NCBI RefSeq assembly: GCF_014637795.1
Contig: NZ_BMFD01000004.1
Location: 89,014-153,013, forward strand
Length of the DNA: 64,000 nucleotides
Direction of reading: 5' to 3'
Source of the DNA: Belliella aquatica
GTDB lineage: Bacteria; Bacteroidota; Bacteroidia; Cytophagales; Cyclobacteriaceae
Made by a program: the position numbers and the translations under genes. The number at the start of each line of letters is the position of its first letter. Position 1 is the first letter of the stretch. The notes below the pieces were generated by a model. That model saw only the letters and a program-made list of their open reading frames with translations, did no database searches and had not been told where the DNA came from. Below, piece by piece: positions 8,317-16,524 of the stretch.

Positions 8317-9348
8317 TTGGAATCAATTATATTTTCTAATACCATATTGGATGATCTTGCTGGGTTTTTGAACAGACAGGATTATTCCCAACTCGGATTG
8401 ATCATGGATAGCAATACACAGCAGCATTGCTATCCATTGATTAAATCCAAGCTACCACCACATCAGACTTTCGCTTTTACAGCGGGAGAGATCAATAAAA
8501 ACTTGGATACCTGCACTCAAATCTGGCAATGGATGACAGACTGTGGATTCGACCGAAAAGCGCTGATCATCAATCTTGGTGGAGGCGTGACTGGTGATAT
8601 GGGTGGCTTTTGCGCTAGTACTTACAAAAGAGGTGTTCGCTTCATCAATATACCAACCACACTGCTTTCACAGGTCGATGCTAGCGTAGGAGGAAAGCTT
8701 GGGATTGATTTTAATGGTTTCAAGAATCATATCGGTGTTTTTGCAGAGCCTATTGCTGTTCTAATTTCAGATGAATTTCTCAAAACACTACCCGAAGTAG
8801 AACTCAGATCCGGATATGCAGAAGTGGTCAAACATGGCTTGATCCAAAATGCAGATTATTTTTCTTGCCTGAAAATTCAAGATTGGGAATCTCAAGATTG
8901 GAAGACCTTGATCGAAAAGTCAGTCAGCATAAAAAAGTCAGTGGTAGAGAAAGATCCGAAGGAATCGGGATTGAGGAAAATTCTCAATTTTGGGCACACC
9001 ATTGGTCATGCTTTTGAATCCTTTTATTTGGATTCTGACAAGCATTTACTTCATGGAGAAGCAATTGCCATCGGAATGATTTCTGAAGCTTTTCTCTCAA
9101 ACAAAAAATCAGGATTGACTTTAGATGAATTGAAGCAAATCACAAATTTACTCTTGGGAGTGTATGGGAAAATAGAAATTCCAGCTGCTGATGTTGATGC
9201 TATTGTAACGCTTTGTTCACAAGACAAGAAAAATGATTCAGAACGCATAAATTTCTCCCTTCTCAGGAAAATCGGACAGTGCGAATACGATATCACAGGG
9301 AGTACAGCAGAAATCAAAGAAGCGATCGCATTCTACAAATCCCTTTAA
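8317..9348 (+). CDS. aroB: 3-dehydroquinate synthase
   Basis: Converts DAHP to 3-dehydroquinate, the second shikimate step, using NAD and a divalent metal. Motifs seen are LGGGVTGDMGGFCASTYKRG (NAD-binding Gly loop near residue 88), IPTTLLSQVDASVGGKLGID, GYAEVVKHG and LNFGHTIGHAFES (metal His). An open frame reaches back to 8185, but those first 44 residues are low-complexity and correspond to a dispersed intergenic phrase. The TTG at 8317, preceded by a TAATTTCG box, gives 343 residues, the usual length. It lies in the attenuated aro operon, 27 nt before aroA. Confidence 0.9.
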   Translation: MESIIFSNTILDDLAGFLNRQDYSQLGLIMDSNTQQHCYPLIKSKLPPHQTFAFTAGEINKNLDTCTQIWQWMTDCGFDRKALIINLGGGVTGDMGGFCASTYKRGVRFINIPTTLLSQVDASVGGKLGIDFNGFKNHIGVFAEPIAVLISDEFLKTLPEVELRSGYAEVVKHGLIQNADYFSCLKIQDWESQDWKTLIEKSVSIKKSVVEKDPKESGLRKILNFGHTIGHAFESFYLDSDKHLLHGEAIAIGMISEAFLSNKKSGLTLDELKQITNLLLGVYGKIEIPAADVDAIVTLCSQDKKNDSERINFSLLRKIGQCEYDITGSTAEIKEAIAFYKSL

Positions 9349-9375
9349 TAATCTCTTTAAGCTTATCTATACCTA

Positions 9376-10587
9376 ATGAATACCATTACTTTATCTCAAC
9401 TATCAAAATTCAACTTTACGGATATCCCTCTTCCTTCTTCAAAAAGCGAAAGCAATAGGGTATTGATTATTGATGCTTTGACAGAAGGTGAAAATCAGAT
9501 TAGCAATCTTGCTGAGGCAAGAGATACGCAAACGATGATTCGTTTGCTGGAAACTAACCCACCTGTTTTTGATGTGCTTGATGCTGGTACGACCATGCGT
9601 TTTCTTACCGCCTTTGCTACAATCACTAATCAGAATAAGATCATGACTGGTACCGATAGGATGTGTGAGCGCCCTATAGGAATCTTGGTAGATGCACTGA
9701 GAGAGCTCGGTGGGGAGATACATTATATGAACAAAGAAGGCTACCCACCTTTGGCAATTCACGGCTTTAGCAATCAAAAAACCAATAAAATCAGGATTAG
9801 AGGAGACGTAAGCAGTCAATATATTTCAGCTTTGTTAATGATTGCACCGATTTTGCCAGAAGGATTAGAGTTGGAGCTGGAAGGCAAAGTAGGCTCGAGA
9901 ACTTACATAGAAATGACACTAGAGTTGATGGCGCAATTCGGTGTGACATTTACTTGGGATGAAAATAGGATTCATGTTGCTCCTCAAAAATATCAGCCAA
10001 CAAGTTTCGCCGTTGAATCTGATTGGTCAGGTGCAAGTTATTGGTTTAGCCTGTTGGCATGTGCTGAAGAAGGAGAATTGTTCTTAAGAGGATTGAAGCA
10101 AGACAGCCTTCAAGGTGATTCCAAGATCGTAGAAATTATGGATCATTTGGGAGTTAGAAGTGAATTCAATGACTCGGGGGTTAAATTGACCAAGCAATCT
10201 GTCAAAGGATTGAAGTCATGGGATTTTACTCATTGTCCTGATTTGGCACAAACGGTGGCTGTCACGTGTGCAATCTTAGGTCAGAAAGTAGAGTTTTCTG
10301 GGCTTGAAAGCCTAAGGATCAAAGAAACAGATAGAATCTTAGCCTTGCAGCAAGAACTAGCCAAGTTCAATGCACAATTGGTCGAAGGGAAAGACGAGGT
10401 ATTCACGCTTATTCCTTCAGTTGATATTCCAAATGAAGTAAAGATTCATACTTATGATGACCACAGGATGGCGATGGCATTTATGCCATTGATGACCAAA
10501 ACTCAAGTCATAATCGAAGATCCCGAAGTAGTCAACAAATCCTATCCAAGTTTTTGGAAGCACGTGGGGTTTGTGAAAGAATTGTAA
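9376..10587 (+). CDS. aroA: 3-phosphoshikimate 1-carboxyvinyltransferase (EPSP synthase)
   Basis: Transfers the enolpyruvyl group of PEP to shikimate-3-phosphate. The 403-residue length is typical of the shorter Bacteroidota enzymes. Substrate-binding signatures are LPSSKSESNRVLI (about 20-32), DAGTTMRFLTAFA, GDVSSQYISALLM, RIKETDRI and YDDHRMAMAFMPL. The DAGT form replaces the NAGT of enterobacterial enzymes. It follows aroB at 27 nt, presumably in the same transcript under the upstream attenuator. Confidence 0.96.
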   Translation: MNTITLSQLSKFNFTDIPLPSSKSESNRVLIIDALTEGENQISNLAEARDTQTMIRLLETNPPVFDVLDAGTTMRFLTAFATITNQNKIMTGTDRMCERPIGILVDALRELGGEIHYMNKEGYPPLAIHGFSNQKTNKIRIRGDVSSQYISALLMIAPILPEGLELELEGKVGSRTYIEMTLELMAQFGVTFTWDENRIHVAPQKYQPTSFAVESDWSGASYWFSLLACAEEGELFLRGLKQDSLQGDSKIVEIMDHLGVRSEFNDSGVKLTKQSVKGLKSWDFTHCPDLAQTVAVTCAILGQKVEFSGLESLRIKETDRILALQQELAKFNAQLVEGKDEVFTLIPSVDIPNEVKIHTYDDHRMAMAFMPLMTKTQVIIEDPEVVNKSYPSFWKHVGFVKEL

Positions 10588-10690
10588 GGTTTGAATTTGT
10601 CTCTACTGTTTTCAAAAGGAGAATATAGGAATGAATAGTACAATTGGCAGTTTAATTCATCTTTAAAAATAGATTTACGTATATTTAAAC

Positions 10691-10930
10691 ATGGACATTT
10701 CAGTTAACCTTAAACTTGAGCAGATAAAAGAATTGCTGAGCAGTTTATCTCCAAAGCAGTTTGAAGCAGTTAGAAAGTATGTGAACGAGATCTCACATGA
10801 TGAATCTTCGAGCTCATTTGAGAAGATAAATTTAAAGCAACTTTTGAAAAATGCACCTGTAATTTCAGATCAAGAAATTGAAAAAATTCAAGAAGCAAGA
10901 AGTTTATTAGCGTTATGGAGAAACGAATAG
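10691..10930 (+). CDS. putative antitoxin of a decayed PIN-domain toxin-antitoxin pair
   Basis: A 79-residue acidic, helical protein (LKLEQIKELLSSLSPKQFEAVRKYVNEI, then a C-terminal tail ending LLALWRNE). Its stop overlaps by 16 nt the start of a truncated VapC-like reading frame at 10915, the usual organisation of antitoxin-toxin pairs. The antitoxin family itself was not recognised, so the role is inferred from the partner and the overlap. The unit sits between aroA and pheA and interrupts the aromatic operon. Confidence 0.55.
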   Translation: MDISVNLKLEQIKELLSSLSPKQFEAVRKYVNEISHDESSSSFEKINLKQLLKNAPVISDQEIEKIQEARSLLALWRNE

Positions 10931-11035
10931 TTTGTTTGGACACTTCTGTGCTTTTAGATTTTTTCCGAAAGAAAAATCGAAGTAAAACATTTTGAAAGAA
11001 TAACAGGGTTAGCACTTTTATCACCTGAAAAATAG
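10915..11035 (+). pseudogene. remnant of a VapC-like PIN-domain toxin
   Basis: The ATG at 10915 gives a PIN-domain N-terminus: EKRIVCLDTSVLLDFFRKKN, with the first catalytic Asp in LDTS. The frame stops at TGA 10993-10995 after 26 codons. Shifting frame there allows a short plausible continuation (FERITGLALL) up to TAG 11033-11035, after which pheA begins at 11045. About 100 residues of a normal PIN domain are missing, so the toxin is dead through a frameshift and deletion. Confidence 0.7.
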
Positions 11036-11044
11036 TCTCTTCCA

Positions 11045-11863
11045 ATGAAAATATCAATACAAGGAATACCAGGTTCTTTTCATCATCAAGTGGCGCTCAA
11101 TTGTTTTGGAGAGGACGCAGAGATTTTGGGTTTTAGGACTTTTGAAGAAGCTGCCAAATGTGTGAGTAAAGGAGAATGTGAATTTGGGATTTTAGCCATT
11201 GAAAATTCAATCGCTGGTGCTATTCTTCCAAATTATGAATTGATAGATCGCTATAATCTCACTATCAAGGATGAATATTACTTGCCAATTTCTCATAATT
11301 TGATGTGTCTGAAAGGTCAGCAAATCGATGATATCACTGAAGTAAGATCTCACCCTATGGCCTTGTTGCAATGCAAGAAGTTTTTTGAAGCCTATCCAAA
11401 TATCAAATTAATTGATGATGTCGATACAGCTTCTGTTGCGCGAAGAATTAAAGATGAAAAACTCAAAAATGTTGCTGCTATAGCAAGTACTACAGCTGCG
11501 AAAATATACAGACTTGAGATACTTGCAGGCGATATTCAAACTGTTAAAAATAATTTTACCCGATTCATTATTTTACAGAAACCTATTTTGGATTTAGGAT
11601 TAGTACAACCTAATAAAGCTTCTATCAAAGTAACTGTTAACAATGAAAAAGGCATTCTTGCAAAATTATTGTCATTGATCAGTAGCTCTGGTTTGGACTT
11701 GAGTAAAATTCAATCTATCCCCGTGATTGACAAACCATGGGAGTATGCATTTTTTATTGATTTGCAATTTGAGAATTATCAAGCCTATCAGTCGGTAATT
11801 CAAGATATAAAAAGTGATTTTGGCGATGTGAAAATTTTCGGGGAATACGAGAACAGAAAGTAA
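11045..11863 (+). CDS. pheA: prephenate dehydratase with ACT domain
   Basis: Converts prephenate to phenylpyruvate for phenylalanine synthesis. The catalytic domain (about 1-180) includes ENSIAGAI, the LPISHNLM segment and the NFTRFIIL block carrying the catalytic Thr-Arg-Phe. An ACT domain follows (about 195-268). The Phe-binding motifs that are GALV and ESRP in well-studied enzymes appear here as GLDL and QSIP, so feedback by phenylalanine may be weaker or altered (inference). The TAA stop overlaps the next ATG by one base, showing translational coupling with the aminotransferase. Confidence 0.94.
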   Translation: MKISIQGIPGSFHHQVALNCFGEDAEILGFRTFEEAAKCVSKGECEFGILAIENSIAGAILPNYELIDRYNLTIKDEYYLPISHNLMCLKGQQIDDITEVRSHPMALLQCKKFFEAYPNIKLIDDVDTASVARRIKDEKLKNVAAIASTTAAKIYRLEILAGDIQTVKNNFTRFIILQKPILDLGLVQPNKASIKVTVNNEKGILAKLLSLISSSGLDLSKIQSIPVIDKPWEYAFFIDLQFENYQAYQSVIQDIKSDFGDVKIFGEYENRK

Positions 11864-13008
11864 TGAAGGGTTTTTCTAATCGGCTAATACACATTGAGGA
11901 ATATTATTTTTCCAAAAAACTTAAAGAAGTCCGTCAGTTGATTTCTGAAGGGAAGCCTGTAATAAATATGGGCATCGGAAGTCCGGATTTACCACCGCAC
12001 CTATCCGTGATCCAGGCACTCCAAGAAACTGCCTCAGATTCCCTTGCCCACGGGTATCAAGGATATCAGGGAATTCCTGAGTTGAGAAAGGCTTTTGCTG
12101 ATTTTTATCAAAAGCATTATGAAGTTGATCTCAAACCAGACTCCGAAATTCTCCCTTTGATGGGTTCGAAAGAGGGAATAATACACATCTCCATGGCGTT
12201 TTTGAATGCAGGTGACGAAGTTTTTATCCCAAATCCCGGTTATCCCACTTACGCCTCGGCAGCACAGCTTGTGGAAGCTAAGGCTGTTTTCTATGACTTG
12301 GATAAAGCAAATGACTGGCAGCCAAATTTTGCAGCATTGGAAAAGAACGATCTTTCCAAAGTAAAATTGATGTGGGTAAACTATCCCCACATGCCGACGG
12401 GTGCTAGAGCTAGTCAAGGATTATTTGAAAAGATTATTCAGTTTGGGAAGAAGCATGACATTTTAATCATTCACGATAATCCTTACAGCTTTATTTTAGA
12501 AGATAAACCTTCAAGTATTTTGTCCATAAACGGAGCAAAAGAAATTGCAATAGAGCTCAATTCCCTCAGTAAAACCGCAAATATGGCGGGATGGAGAGTT
12601 GGAGCTTTAGTGGGGAAGGCAGAATTGGTTGATGCAGTGCTGAAAGTAAAAAGCAATATGGATTCAGGGATGTTTCTAGGGATCCAAAAAGGTGCTATTG
12701 CCGCACTTTCATTGGGTCAAGATTGGTATGCTTCGCTGAATGAGACTTATGCGAAAAGAAGAAACTTAGTCTGGGAAATAGCTGACCTTTTGGATTTGGA
12801 GGTAGAAAAAGACGCTGTAGGGATGTTCGTTTGGGCGAAAATCAAAAACGATAAAACAGATATAGATTTTGTGGACGAATTACTTGATCAACATCACTTG
12901 TTTATCACGCCAGGAAGTATTTTTGGAAGTCAGGGAAAAGGATATGTTCGTTTTTCACTTTGCATTTCAGAAGAAAAAATAAAAGAAGTAATCAATAGAA
13001 TCAAATAA
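11863..13008 (+). CDS. class I/II pyridoxal-phosphate aminotransferase (aromatic pathway)
   Basis: A fold-type I aminotransferase of 381 residues with NMGIGSPDLPP at the N-terminus, HDNPYSFI (Asp and Tyr contacting PLP) and the Schiff-base Lys in NSLSKTANMAGWRVG. Its place between prephenate dehydratase and prephenate dehydrogenase, overlapping the first by one base, suggests transamination of phenylpyruvate and 4-hydroxyphenylpyruvate, or of prephenate. The exact substrate cannot be read from the sequence. Related proteins also act on aspartate, alanine or LL-diaminopimelate. Confidence 0.88.
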   Translation: MKGFSNRLIHIEEYYFSKKLKEVRQLISEGKPVINMGIGSPDLPPHLSVIQALQETASDSLAHGYQGYQGIPELRKAFADFYQKHYEVDLKPDSEILPLMGSKEGIIHISMAFLNAGDEVFIPNPGYPTYASAAQLVEAKAVFYDLDKANDWQPNFAALEKNDLSKVKLMWVNYPHMPTGARASQGLFEKIIQFGKKHDILIIHDNPYSFILEDKPSSILSINGAKEIAIELNSLSKTANMAGWRVGALVGKAELVDAVLKVKSNMDSGMFLGIQKGAIAALSLGQDWYASLNETYAKRRNLVWEIADLLDLEVEKDAVGMFVWAKIKNDKTDIDFVDELLDQHHLFITPGSIFGSQGKGYVRFSLCISEEKIKEVINRIK

Positions 13009-13018
13009 AACCATCAAT

Positions 13019-13867
13019 ATGAAAAAGATACACATTATCGGGTTAGGACTTTTGGGAGGTTCTTTTGCCTTAGCTTTAAAACAGGCTAAACCTGATATTA
13101 AATTTACTGGGTTTGATGCCAATCCCAAAAATCAAGAAGATGCTCAAATCTTAGGAATCATAGATGAAGCCAAAGAAGAACCAGATGCAGATACTGATGT
13201 CATCATTTTAGCGACTCCAGCGAATACGCTATCTGGACTTCTAATCAAATATTTGGATCAAGTAGGGCCAAATACATTGATTATAGACTTTGGTTCTACG
13301 AAGGAGAATCTTTGCAAAGCGGTTACAGAGCATCCTAAAAGAGCCCAATATTTGGCAGGACACCCAATTGCAGGTACGGAATATTCAGGACCAAAAGCTG
13401 CTAAAGCTGACTTATTGGATAAGAAAGTCTTTATCATCTGCGAAATGGAATTGACTGATGTGCATTTGAAAGGGATGGCTTATGATATCTTGGAAGCGCT
13501 CAATATGAAGCTGAGATTTATGGATGCGGAAGAGCATGACAGACACCTTGCCTTTGTGTCGCATCTTTCGCACGTATCTTCTTTTATGCTTGGCAAGACT
13601 GTTTTGGATAAGATGGAAGATGAAAAAAATATCTTTGATATGGCAGGTTCAGGTTTTGCATCTACAGTAAGGTTGGCCAAATCATCTCCTGCTATGTGGG
13701 CACCGATTATGGAGGAAAACAAAAAAAATATGCTCGAAGCCTTGAGTCTTTATATATCTAATTTGTCAAAATTCAGAGATAAAATCATTGCTGAAGATTA
13801 TGAAAGTCTAGCTTCAGAAATGCAAAAAATCAATAAAATTGGAGATATTTTAGATTTAGGAAAATAA
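13019..13867 (+). CDS. tyrA: prephenate dehydrogenase
   Basis: Oxidative decarboxylation of prephenate to 4-hydroxyphenylpyruvate for tyrosine synthesis. The Rossmann Gly motif IGLGLLGGSFALAL lies at the N-terminus, followed by the ILATPAN region, AGHPIAGTEYSGPKAA with the catalytic His, and FVSHLSHVSSFML in the helical dimerisation domain. The 282-residue length fits a stand-alone TyrA without a chorismate mutase or ACT domain. The mutase is supplied by the two DAHP synthase fusions. It is the last gene of the aro run, followed by a terminator. Confidence 0.94.
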   Translation: MKKIHIIGLGLLGGSFALALKQAKPDIKFTGFDANPKNQEDAQILGIIDEAKEEPDADTDVIILATPANTLSGLLIKYLDQVGPNTLIIDFGSTKENLCKAVTEHPKRAQYLAGHPIAGTEYSGPKAAKADLLDKKVFIICEMELTDVHLKGMAYDILEALNMKLRFMDAEEHDRHLAFVSHLSHVSSFMLGKTVLDKMEDEKNIFDMAGSGFASTVRLAKSSPAMWAPIMEENKKNMLEALSLYISNLSKFRDKIIAEDYESLASEMQKINKIGDILDLGK

Positions 13868-13870
13868 AGT

Positions 13871-13903
13871 AAAATCCCTGTTAGTTTGCTAGCAGGGATT
13901 TTT
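13871..13903 (+). terminator. terminator of the aro operon
   Basis: AAAATCCCTGTTAG (13871-13884) pairs with CTAGCAGGGATTTT (13889-13902, one T-G wobble) around TTTG, followed by T residues. It lies 4 nt after the tyrA stop. Confidence 0.85.
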
Positions 13904-14073
13904 AAATCTTTAGAAAGTCTATAAGGTGTGATTTCAAGTGGTTCTAGGAATTCAAATAATAGAATTTCGCCTGGATCGATGTTAACTAATTTTCCATTTG
14001 TGATGATTTAATGATAGTCAACTATTGATACAGGAGAAGCTTGCCCTTTTTCCCACTGAAATATAATACGCCA

Positions 14074-15366
14074 TTAATTTTCGGCCTCAAACGCCCCATT
14101 CACCATTTGCTCAAATGGTCCATAAAGCTTTTGTTGATGATATGATGGGTACATTTGCGTAAGCAGCATGGCTACAGAATTTCTTGCAGGATCTATCCAG
14201 AATGTGGTTTGAAAGGCACCTCCCCAAGAGATTTTTCCAGGAATCCTTCCAAAACGTAAATCTCCATCTTCTGGAACAACCTGATAACCATAGGTGAAAT
14301 GATCTCTACCCATTCTAATTTCTCCGATTTGATTGTTTTTTGCGAATGCGACAGTTTCCTTTTGTAGGATTCTTATGCCATTTAATTCTCCATCATTGAG
14401 TACCATTTGACAAAATTTGAAGTAGTCCTGAGCTGTAGAACTCAGACCAGCTCCCCCTGAGAAATAAGTTTTTGCTCCTTTGATTGGGAAGAAACCGGAT
14501 AAGCCTCTATTTGGATTTTCTGGGAACTCCACTAAAGGCTCAGATCTAGTATTTGCATACATAGTCGTAAGCCTCTCTGCCTGAGCTTCATCATCGAAAT
14601 AAAATCTAGTATCATCCATGCCTAGTGGATCAAAAATATTTTCCAACAAATATTGATCAAATGATTGTCCTGAAGCAACTTCAACTACTCGTCCTAGCAC
14701 ATCTATACTCAATCCGTAAGTGAATTTCTCACCCGGTTCATGTTTCAAAGGGAGTTTCCCTAGTTTAGCAATGCTTTCCTCCAGCATGATTGGCTTCAAA
14801 GTGGTCAAATCTATGATTCCTTCTTTGGCATAAATCTTATTCATCAAAGTATCTGCAAAGCCATAAGAAATTCCGGAAGTATGGGTCAATAGATCATGGA
14901 TAGTCACTTCTCTAGAAGCAGATCTTGTCGTGTAGCTGGAGTCAGCAGGATTTACATCAACCAATATCTGAGGGTTTGAAAACTCAGGAATATATTTGGA
15001 AACAGGATCTTTGAAATCCAATTTTCCATCTTCATACAATTTAAGAATTGCAATAGAAGTGATAGGTTTGGTCATGGAGGCCATTCTGAAAATATCATTT
15101 GTCTTCATCGCTTTATTTTGAGCTATGTTTTTGTACCCAAATGCATTTTCATAGACGATTTCCCCATCTACCGCCACCAATGCAACTGCTCCAGCAATCC
15201 ATTGATTATCTACTGCTTTCTTAAGCAAGATGTCAATATTGCGAAGTGAATCTTGGTTGACTTTTTCTGAAATGGAGAAATTTACATTTGTTCCTTGACA
15301 GAAACTGAGAATAGGGATGAGGAAAGCGAATACTGATAGGGCAAAAAGCTTGTTAATATTTTTCAT
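14074..15366 (-). CDS. secreted serine hydrolase, beta-lactamase class C / esterase family
   Basis: A 430-residue penicillin-recognising hydrolase with an N-terminal signal peptide ending near LSFCQG. The nucleophile motif SxxK is SMTK at 97-100 (FRMASMTKPITS). A Tyr-containing second motif is likely in GEKFTYGLSID, and the C-terminal HTYGYQV and WGGAFQTTFWIDP regions are family-like. Such proteins are periplasmic esterases, D-aminopeptidases or transesterases more often than true antibiotic-destroying AmpC enzymes, so resistance is not claimed. It is a monocistronic gene between a terminator and the divergent SIMPL gene. Confidence 0.85.
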   Translation of the reverse strand: MKNINKLFALSVFAFLIPILSFCQGTNVNFSISEKVNQDSLRNIDILLKKAVDNQWIAGAVALVAVDGEIVYENAFGYKNIAQNKAMKTNDIFRMASMTKPITSIAILKLYEDGKLDFKDPVSKYIPEFSNPQILVDVNPADSSYTTRSASREVTIHDLLTHTSGISYGFADTLMNKIYAKEGIIDLTTLKPIMLEESIAKLGKLPLKHEPGEKFTYGLSIDVLGRVVEVASGQSFDQYLLENIFDPLGMDDTRFYFDDEAQAERLTTMYANTRSEPLVEFPENPNRGLSGFFPIKGAKTYFSGGAGLSSTAQDYFKFCQMVLNDGELNGIRILQKETVAFAKNNQIGEIRMGRDHFTYGYQVVPEDGDLRFGRIPGKISWGGAFQTTFWIDPARNSVAMLLTQMYPSYHQQKLYGPFEQMVNGAFEAEN

Positions 15367-15547
15367 AGTATGGAAAATTGTTGAGACATAATGGGATGTT
15401 AATTCGTCATGAATGTGGTTTGATAATTTCTTACCCTTAAATTTAGGATAAATACTTTCTCAAGAAAATCAATTTTGGGAATTAACAGATATTAAGTTTT
15501 TGTGGCTTGGGATTTGAATACTGTAAACAGACTAAAATCTATATTTT

Positions 15548-16261
15548 ATGAAAAAACTACTCTTTATATTACCCGTTTTGCTACTGCCATTATTTGCTTC
15601 TGCACAGCAACAATCTGTCCCATCGATTGAAGTAGATGGCGCCAGTGAAATCAAAGTGATGCCAGATGAAGCTACTATTAATATGAATCTCCGAGAATTG
15701 GGGATGAAAGTTTCAGACGTAACTAACAAGCTGAATAAAAAGACAAAAGCAATCGAAGATGCATTGAAAAAGTCAGGTGTAAAAGATTACAAATTTGTAG
15801 TGGAAAACTACTATGTCAATATCAATAGAATCTATACCAGAGGATCTTCTAAAGATAGTGGATATGTTGCCACCCAAAATATCAAAGTCGTACTCAAGCA
15901 AAGAGATAATGATTTAGTGAAAATCGTCGAATCAATCAATGAATCGGCTGACTTAAGTTATAATGTGAGTTTTGGTATTTCTGAGAATCAAAAGAAATCT
16001 TATCAGGAAAAGCTTTTAGAATTGGCTTTGCTTGATGCAAAGAGAAAGGCTGATATCATTGCTAAGACCATGGGGATCGATCAAATCCGAGTTTATAAAG
16101 TTAACTACAGCTCAGGTGCTAGTTTCCAGCCAACTGAGTATCGAATGGAAACGATGATGATGAAGACAGCCTCTGAAGATAGAGTAGAGCCTACTTTTAG
16201 TCCCGAAGAACAGACGCTGACAGATAGGGTAAATGTGAGTTTTACATTCATCCACAAATAA
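15548..16261 (+). CDS. SIMPL (DUF541) domain secreted protein
   Basis: A 237-residue exported protein: signal peptide MKKLLFILPVLLLPLFASAQ, then a SIMPL domain (about 27-235) beginning SIEVDGASEIKVMPDEATIN with the family's alternating beta and helix pattern, including LLELALLDAKRKADIIAKTMG. Family members are periplasmic or outer-membrane-associated and of loosely defined function (oxidative stress, oligomeric shells). Its stop codon is followed after four bases by the structured RNA element at 16266 on the same strand. Confidence 0.85.
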   Translation: MKKLLFILPVLLLPLFASAQQQSVPSIEVDGASEIKVMPDEATINMNLRELGMKVSDVTNKLNKKTKAIEDALKKSGVKDYKFVVENYYVNINRIYTRGSSKDSGYVATQNIKVVLKQRDNDLVKIVESINESADLSYNVSFGISENQKKSYQEKLLELALLDAKRKADIIAKTMGIDQIRVYKVNYSSGASFQPTEYRMETMMMKTASEDRVEPTFSPEEQTLTDRVNVSFTFIHK

Positions 16262-16408
16262 ATATGATTATCCGCAATGACGACAGGAGGTGAATATTTT
16301 AATTATAATTATGCGAATAATAGTCCTCAGTCGACTGACCTCAGCTGAAATGATGAACTACATACAACATTATGTATGGCTACTGCCAAGAAAGCGGGTA
16401 TACATATA
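16262..16408 (+). ncRNA. multicopy structured RNA element, copy A
   Basis: Begins right after the SIMPL stop. The ends pair: TATCCGC (16269-16275) with GCGGGTA (16394-16400, one G-U), plus outer ATATG/CATAT. A 3' hairpin CATAC/GTATG (16361-16365/16374-16378) directly precedes the conserved box GGCTACTG. Related copies are at 28528-28678 (minus) and 54094-54236. The same pairings recur with different bases, which suggests conserved RNA structure. A terminator follows. It may match an Rfam Bacteroidota motif such as Flavo-1, which cannot be tested here. Confidence 0.6.
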
Positions 16409-16409
16409 A

Positions 16410-16451
16410 AAATAAATAAACCAGTCCATTCGGGACTGGTTTATTTATTTT
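16410..16451 (+). terminator. terminator after RNA element copy A
   Basis: An 18-bp stem (16410-16427 with 16433-16450) whose core is ACCAGTCC/GGACTGGT around a 5-nt loop, ending in T-rich sequence. Confidence 0.85.
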
Positions 16452-16524
16452 GAGCCGTTTATAGAATTGACTTTTAAATTTATTTATTGTGGCTTAAATT
16501 CAACCATGCTAAATCACATTCACC

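Noticed and set aside
14074-15366. acquired AmpC-type resistance gene
   Set aside because: SxxK hydrolases of this length with a Bacteroidota signal peptide are usually esterases or peptidases; there is no sign of mobility or of specific beta-lactamase features beyond the family fold.
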